Positions 57,183 through 64,000 of a stretch of 64,000 nt of DNA are shown one piece after another; within the stretch, counting starts at the first letter, position 1; the number at the start of each line of letters is the position of its first letter. Under the pieces are notes generated by a model. The model searched no databases and was not told the DNA's origin. It saw only the letters and a list, made by a program, of their open reading frames with translations. The stretch covers positions 95,660-159,659 of the forward strand of contig LUCM01004327.1 of the NCBI GenBank assembly GCA_008360955.1, read 5' to 3'. A program made the translations under genes and the position numbers. Source of the DNA: Fasciolopsis buskii (Eukaryota; Platyhelminthes; Trematoda; Plagiorchiida; Fasciolidae).

Positions 57183-60100
57183 TCTCAGTATATCTTGTGA
57201 GATTTTTCAAACGTTTGAAACACAATGATCGTTGGTCTTTGAAAGTTAAAACGGTGTTCTAACCGCTGTTGTAGAGGGAAGATTTGATCGTCGCATCCAT
57301 CCAGTCTGTTCCTCATAAGTTTCCCATTAATGCATGTTGTACAACCTGCAAAGAATGGCGGATGAACGCGGCTTTGACTTTATCGGAATTAGTCTAATAT
57401 CTCTATGATTAGCATAGTAACTTTTGAAGATGGGGACATTAGTTGACTCGCCCAAGGAGGAGGGACTTTCTCGGAGAACCGGATCTGCGAGGACAAAACT
57501 TGGAGTTTTCTGACCGGTCGGATTCTCCCCATTTTGCATTATCACTTTTCTAACAGCTAACATTAGGATCCGATTTAATGAGCGGTAATCCGATCTCAGT
57601 TGCCAATTAGAACTGTACAGTTGATTGTGTGTTCACTTGGCAAATTTCGCAAACTACTTTCAAATTCACAATCGAAATTAGTTAAGCCAGGTTTCGTCTT
57701 TTACACACTTATCCATTTTCCGATTTGAGAAAATAGCTAAGGAAATATGCAAAAATGGTAAGGAATGAACGGTGCACCGGTTGTTCCAAATGTGGTCATT
57801 CCTCTAAAAATATTTTTACTAAAATGTTGCTCAAACCATGATAGAAAAAATCAGCTGCATCTGTCTCAAGACACGTCGGGTGGGCAAACTTCAATGGAAC
57901 TGAACGAGCTGGTTAGGCTGCACTTGCCTACTTGCACGGTACTTGTTCGTGGCAAACAATTGTGACTAATCGACGCGAATGATCAGCTCAGTCGCTAATC
58001 AGAAACGTTCCGCTCTTGTGTCTTATTCTAGTCAAATGAAGAAGAAATGTGATTGCATCAATGGAGTTCCCAGCCCGCGGGAGAGGATCTCGTAGATTCC
58101 TATCCGGGAAATTAATTATTTGCGCCATGGTGAACTACAATTACTGTTTTCCTGTATCATTTTACGATCATAAGCTTCATGAATTTATGTTGCTGTCGGT
58201 GATCATTGACGGCACAGTTGAAACAAAAGTACGGCTTCTTGGTTTGTCTGATAAGTCGAGCACTGACGGATCATTTCGTAAGCGGCATGAAAAGTGTGAC
58301 ATTTCAAACAAATCCATCTATTTCATATTCGACTAACTGCCCTCGGGATCCATCTTTCACGCACAAATGGCGGATCATCCAGTCAAATTTGCACTCCGGA
58401 AGTACCAGACTCGAGGTCTGCTCTCATCCGGGATCCTCAGTTTTGCATATCTTCCATTGCACCCAGGGTTTGAACACATTCTCTCCAACTGTAAGGCGCG
58501 TGCTTTCACTGCACCAGCTCTCGATCGGGCCAATCAGCATTGCTGAGATAAAGTTGTGCAGATGTCTTCCTCAATGCTTCATTTCGGTCATATGTCAGCA
58601 TGAGTTTGGTGTTTACAGTTCATTATCCATACAGAGAGGAATAAAGGAAATGAAACCCATGGCACGGTGAATAGATAGAATACCGGGAACCGATAAAAAT
58701 GATTATGTGTAATGTGCCGCACTTTCTGTCAGCTTTTTTGTCTGCAACAACCTGGGATATGGCAGTTAGTTGTCATACATGACTAGTGGCTCCATGAAAT
58801 TGAAAGCGCGGTCTTATCACTCCATTACTTTCATCAGCTGACCTCATTTTCATGAATGGATTATAACGTATCTTCTCAATCGCTCTGGCTTTTCGAGTAT
58901 TACTGCCTGCTACAATACAATCAAATACGCAATAACAGTAGTTATTCAGAAAGGCCTGTAACTGAATAGTATGATGAAATATTACTGGGACACAGCAATT
59001 CGTATCAAAATGTGTTCGTTGATCACATTACACTGTTCGATTGGGGTAATCAGCGGCTAGCCTGGTATTTAATCCGTAAAATAAACTTAACGCACACATG
59101 TGAACATTCAAATAATTTATGTTGTTATCAGGACCGGTACGGCGGCTGGATATGTGGTGAACAGTGTAGGTGCATATTTTCGAGAGGAACGAAAGATTTC
59201 TGATGACATACTTGATGATGCTAAGGGATAGTAATTTTATGCAACTAAATATTTTCTTATATGAGCCGACCTGATTGGGCGTGTTACTCAACATCGCGAC
59301 GATAGACACAAACGTCAACAGCAAAAGTAGTAACAGAAGAGATTTCTGTTAGAGAAAAGAACAAATCGTCGTAAATCAAATAGACACAACAGTCAAGAAG
59401 TTCTGCGCGCTTACTTCATCGAGGCTGGATGAACGGCTAGTTGTTCCAATAGCATTTTGCGAAGCGGACTGTTTTTCTTAATCCAAATGCTCTATTTCAC
59501 GGTGCGGCATACAACAGACACTAAAAAATAATCTACTCGTTATACCCTCGGACTCCGGCTGATGTAAGCAAAGGAGAATGATGTTAAGGGACTCGCAATG
59601 TAAAAGGAACTTGTAAAATCACTTTACGATTAATGTTTTCTGGGACTGCGATTCGCGAACTCCATGCTACGATTTATGAGAAGATTAATGTGAAAAAAAT
59701 ATCATGCCTAATGGGAAGGTTGTCAAATGCAATTCAGGAAGCTGTCCGTATAGTTTGAGAAACGCTCATCCTAAAGGCATCGCAGTGGCCCAGTCCCATT
59801 TGTCTGAGTGCTGGATAAAACACGATGAACACCCGGCTCAGTTTCATGAAACCTTGTGAATTCATTTGACTTCAAGTCGAAATGAAAATTTTGCATATCC
59901 ATCCACTGGACTGTGGCTGAACTCGATCACAAAACTCCGTGGTCTAAGTTTGTTCGGACAACCAACCTGGAGCTGCTGCGTATTATGCGCTCAACTCTGA
60001 TAAGTCAAACCAAGTCGATTGATTTCTCGAACTCGACTGAAATGGTACTCGGTTATGTTTAAAAATCATAATTTGTAAAAATGTGTAAAAGTATAATTTC

Positions 60101-60714
60101 TATGTTCTACTCAAGACGCAAGCTGTTAATTGGATCACATGGAAAATGGGCCTGGTACGAAGTAAGTGAGCACTTGCGGCAGAAGTAAGGACGTAGAGGA
60201 AGAATAAATACGATTATCAAGGTTTTTGTGAAGTCAGCATTCTGGGTCAGTAAGTATTCTATTTAAGACCTTTGTGCTTTTAGTGAAGTATGTTAAATTC
60301 CCTTAAAACTTCTAACAGTGATCCACTTACCAACGGTTATTGTCCGATGGATCTATTAGTTTTGGTGACTTCTTAGTTAAGAGATCCAGAGGAGATGACA
60401 GAAGAATGCAGCCAAGTTGGTAATATGCAGGTAAACCGAAGCTCTTGAAAAGATTCAGAAATACAGACATTGCCCTAAGGTGCACTATGTAGCAGTACAT
60501 TATTTTCACTTTATTGGAGATAGGAAAAATATTAACAGACCGGCAAAGATTGTGGCCTGCTGTAATTCCAGTGTGTTTTACCTGACAGTTCCAACCATAC
60601 GCGAGTGTTTCCAAAACCATTGTTAGCAAACTTCAGCAAATATCGTGTACGTTGAAACATTTACGAAAGAAAAGAAAACATTTATGCATATTGTTGGGAG
60701 TGGGAAGTCCACGT
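57183..60714. other. Non-coding region, nothing recognised
   Basis: The longest open frame (58206-58670, plus) shows no known motif or splice context. No repeats were matched. Confidence 0.4.
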
Positions 60715-60895
60715 ACACACTGCATATCCAAACGTAGAAGCCGAGAGCCGGAATCGGAGCAGAATTCTTTCGCAACATTCTTGCCGGGCAGATTTTGTAC
60801 CACCGAGCTAGATTGACAGGATTCTGGGATGCGAATTTCTTAAGTGAACTTCTAGTGTTTCACAAATCACCATTCCAGTGGTACGCAGCGTTTAT
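60715..60895 (-). mobile_element. tRNA-like SINE (Cys-type), copy 2, diverged
   Basis: This is collinear with 44465-44640: gcatatccaaacgtagaagcc, gccgggcagattttgtacca and caccattccagtggtacgc all have counterparts there. The minus strand has GAGCTCGGTGGTACAAAATCTG and a degraded B box. It is the second copy supporting a SINE family. Confidence 0.55.
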
Positions 60896-61111
60896 ATGAG
60901 ACTGTGCAACAGACTTTCGTCTTTTGTCAATTATTTTCTGTATTAGTGGAAAAACAATTCATCAGGTATCAGGAACAGGTTTGAGGCCAACAGAGAGATC
61001 CCGTCCAGGGAAACTGACCATCAGCAAAAGCTTTCGAATCCAAAACCCTTAGATTAAAATGCCGTAAAGTTAACGGTCTAACGACCAGCTGACTAGATCA
61101 GGAAGGTCGGA

Positions 61112-61300
61112 TTGAAGGGCAGAGGTGGTGCTGAGAAGGGAATGTGTCAGACATATGATAGCCTCCTTAGCTTAATTTGTGAAAAAGGACCATCATTAGG
61201 AGAGGTTAAAAAGGATAAACATGTTGCACTTCATAGAGAACCTGGGGTGAAAGCGGAAAGAAAAGAAGTTTTACCTCAGCATTTTGTAAATTGAGGAATG
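61112..61300 (+). mobile_element. LINE linker fragment (between endonuclease and RT)
   Basis: The 60-codon frame reads CQTYDSLLSLICEKGPSLGE and VKKDKHVALHREPGVKAERK, ending PQHFVN. This resembles the endonuclease-RT linker of RTE/L2-type LINEs (…KDGxLLxDPxxxxERWxEHFxxLLN). No RT was recognised downstream, so it would be an isolated fragment. Confidence 0.45.
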
Positions 61301-63745
61301 AACATTTTGGATTAAAATAATTTCAGAAAATTTTATCTGCCAGCAATCTTCAATTTTCTGCTGCAATCCTGAGGGCGGATTCGGACAGAGTTTGATTTCC
61401 TGTCCAGTAATGACAAGATGTTAAGAGTTAAAGAGAAAATTGCATTTTAGTTAGAGAAAAAGTGACAGTAAGAGAACTGACATAGATCGCAAAGCAGTCA
61501 AGTTGTATGTAGTAGGACGGAACTTGCAGAACCTTTTTTACAGTTATAATTGAGGCACCTCTCCAAAATCGGGAACCGCATGATAGGTCAAGTATTACTG
61601 AAACAAACTAATGAAATATCCGATAGCCATTCGGCATGACCTGGTAACTTCGACGATAGAGCACATGCGGCTCATCGCGTGGGTTGAGTCTGTGCCTCGG
61701 TACGTGTGCTACCGTGGTCGAAGACTTTTTATAAGTGGATCACTTCTGAATTAAGCAATTGCTTGAAGACTTTTGGAGGGGGGAAGAGGTTGTCAAGGCT
61801 TCTTGCCTTGCCGTATTTGAAGTTCTAACGTTCGCTGAAAGCAGCTCCCGGAAATACGTTGTTTATGGTGAAGGGACTGGTAATGTGTATGAAGGGCTGG
61901 GAGAATTTTTGGCGGAAGCACAATTAAGTTCTTCCACGTGCACATCAGGGAAGCGTTAGTTCCGGGAGGCATTGTTTAAATGATTCAGGTATCTCCGAAG
62001 TCCCCGACATTTGCCATCGGCCAGGAAAATGTGGCTGTAGATGCTATTAGGCCTATAGGCTTCTGACTTGATGGAGAGGAGGAGATTTCACTATTAGGTA
62101 GTTTCCAGTCTTCTAATCTTTATTTAATGCAACCGTTTTGTTTAAATACGGGAAAAAGAATCGATCAAAATGAATGCTCGACATTTCTAATGGAAAGCAC
62201 ATATATCGTGATGAAATGTTAAACAGCGCACTGAATGCTTATAAAGCACACTGAACTCAGGATGGTGGAAAAGGTCAACAATCGCTAAATTTTGTGCATG
62301 TCCGCTTAACTGCTTTGTCACATTCTATGTTTTGGGCCGCAACCCCAAGTGATGAATATGCGATTACACGGATTCTAAATTGTGGAAGCTATCCGCAAGT
62401 TGAAGTGAACACACGTTCTCAGTGGGGCTTTCGATTTGATCCCGGTTGTTTGCAAAGCAGAGGTGTGGACTGATATCAATTCTCCATGATGCTTCTGAGG
62501 CCCAAATGCATCATAATTTCAGCACCAGAATGGTTGAAATAACAAGACGAAACAATGCATTGTCAAGCTAGAGTAAAATAGGGGCAGAGAAGGTATCACA
62601 AAAATTCTCTGGTATTTCAAATGTGTTTGAAGGATAAATGCAGGTGTTGTTGAGGACTAATGAGCTGCAACAACTTATGAATTTTGGCCTACACGAAAAG
62701 TTGGAGGCGTTGGCATAAAGGTCTGAGTGTGCAATAATCACTGGGTATGTCTACGGCAGACAAGTCCATTTATGAACCAAGACTATGATTTGCGCATTGT
62801 TTTCGTCGGTTAGTCTAGAACAGCCTTGAGAAAGAAGAAGTATGATTCTGATATTGTGCATTTCATTATAATTAACGCGATATATGGATGATATAAAAGA
62901 ATTGGCCCAGATACACGGTAATTACCGCCCATCATGTGCGCGCACCCGGAACTTTCCTGCTCAGTCACCCCTATATTCGCGCACTCGTATATTCGTTTTG
63001 ACATCAGACTTTAATTTGAATCTGCAGAAGTGTGCTTGCGTGATAATTCCATTTGCGAACCCCAAAGGTGACTCAAGCACAATGTCGAAGTGCACGAGTT
63101 TTTGGACCATTAAACAGGAAACCACTGGATAACTATTAGGTGATTATCGGAAATAGCCTCGAAACAAATTGTATACTTCTGCGAAATTTTTGTTCTTTCA
63201 TCCGGATACCGTACTACTCAACACGAAAATGAAATACTTTTACCTCCAACTTACTTCTAAGTTAGGATTCACAGAAACCGGAGAACCCATTTAGAGAGGT
63301 GATTCAAATGTAAACGTTTTAGACTCCAATGGAACTCAAATCCAAACGTGGAATAAACTCACGAATTTACTTCTACTAGCTGAGATACAAAGTGATGCCG
63401 AATGGTGTTTGAACATTTTACTTAAGGATAAGCGTTTATCCGGTTGGTCGGATTCCACACGATGACCGCAATTTTGACGTCATCAGGCTAGTAATTTAAG
63501 TTGAGCAGTGTACTTCCGGACTAAATACCCGTTGAAGGTGTATGGTTCAGTAAGTACCAGCTGCTAAGATACAGGAACTTGAAATTGAGAAATGCTCAGT
63601 CAGTCTTCGTTTTAATTTGACTGCCTTGAATTACCCGAAAGCAAGAGCACACACGGCAAACAATGGTTCTGATGAATACGGCAAAATTAACCACAACCAG
63701 TGTAACCTACTCCATATTCAGTTCAGGTTCTTAAGACTAAACCGC
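61301..63745. other. Non-coding region, nothing recognised
   Basis: No convincing exon or repeat. Short open frames at 61759-61959 and 62884-63132 (plus) carry no known motif. Confidence 0.4.
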
Positions 63746-64000
63746 ACGACTCGTTATCCATAACCTAATTACTAAGTTACTCCCTAAATTCTCCCACTAT
63801 ATCATACCAATACTACGAACACGACAGTGTTCCAACACCAAAAGTCATCTCATACCTTCTGTCCTCGACGGTCAGGTTTCGGAATCGTAGAACAATACCG
63901 ACCTCACTTCTGCCATGTTTACTCGATATTTGAATGATTTCTGGATGTCGAGCCAACGCTACAGGTGTCTCAAACTAACAAATGCAAATAAGGCCTTTGT
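63746..64000 (-). mobile_element. RTE-type LINE fragment running off the window edge
   Basis: The reverse complement matches the same subfamily as the 804-bp pair: tgagatgacttttggtgttgg with the following gaacac..cgtagtatt, and upstream tttgagacacctgt. It is clearly more diverged than copies A and B are from each other, so it is an older insertion. It continues beyond 64000. Confidence 0.7.

Noticed and set aside
58206..58670. 154-codon plus-strand open frame
   Set aside because: No recognisable domain, no splice context and an overlapping alternative frame; likely chance.
1..64000. CRISPR arrays, operons and ribosome binding sites
   Set aside because: None seen; spliced genes and LINE/SINE content show this is eukaryotic nuclear DNA.

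Overview
This is animal (metazoan) nuclear DNA. Both recognisable genes are split by long introns with GT/AG borders and consistent splice phases, and most of the remaining sequence is degenerate retrotransposon or anonymous non-coding DNA. The mix of RTE-type LINEs, a CR1/Jockey-type LINE, a Penelope-like element and tRNA-derived SINEs, together with multi-kilobase introns, suggests a flatworm, probably a trematode. That assignment is inference and no single feature proves it.

Layout. (1) About 1.05-22.5 kb, plus strand: an acid-sphingomyelinase-like phosphodiesterase gene (SMPDL3/ASM family, predicted 513 aa). Five exons are well supported (1403-1580, 3863-4158, 12177-12364, 17481-17664, 21874-22511) and a small first exon (1052-1109) is tentative. 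Its introns hold a Penelope-like element (8.69-10.14 kb), an RTE tail (10.19-10.51 kb), two nearly identical 804-bp RTE fragments (11.0 and 18.4 kb), two GAT-rich tracts (12.5-13.3 and 15.3-15.6 kb) and an inverted pair of SINEs (14.2-15.0 kb). (2) 22.5-30 kb: no recognisable gene; a possible uncharacterised plus-strand gene rests on exon-like segments at 23.6 and 27.7-27.95 kb. (3) 30.5-32.9 kb and 50.2-52.6 kb: two arms of a highly similar ~2.4-kb inverted repeat about 17 kb apart. (4) Between the arms: a CR1/Jockey-like LINE (34.95-36.2 kb, plus), an RTE LINE with endonuclease and reverse transcriptase remnants (36.8-39.4 kb, minus), and the complete mitochondrial dicarboxylate carrier gene SLC25A10 (40.27-49.21 kb, minus, four exons, 324 aa). 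(5) 52.6-64 kb: mainly non-coding, with an RTE LINE at 55.8-56.8 kb (minus), a short inverted repeat at 56.8-57.2 kb, a SINE at 60.7 kb, a LINE fragment at 61.1 kb and another RTE tail running off the right edge.

The two host genes are functionally unrelated: one is a membrane-anchored ecto/lysosomal-type phosphodiesterase, the other an inner-mitochondrial-membrane transporter. The most notable coding observation is that the phosphodiesterase keeps its other metal and catalytic motifs but has GDYD where the family has GNHD/GNHE. The most notable architectural observations are the near-identical direct repeats bracketing the two exons that carry its later catalytic histidines, and the large inverted repeat bracketing the carrier gene.
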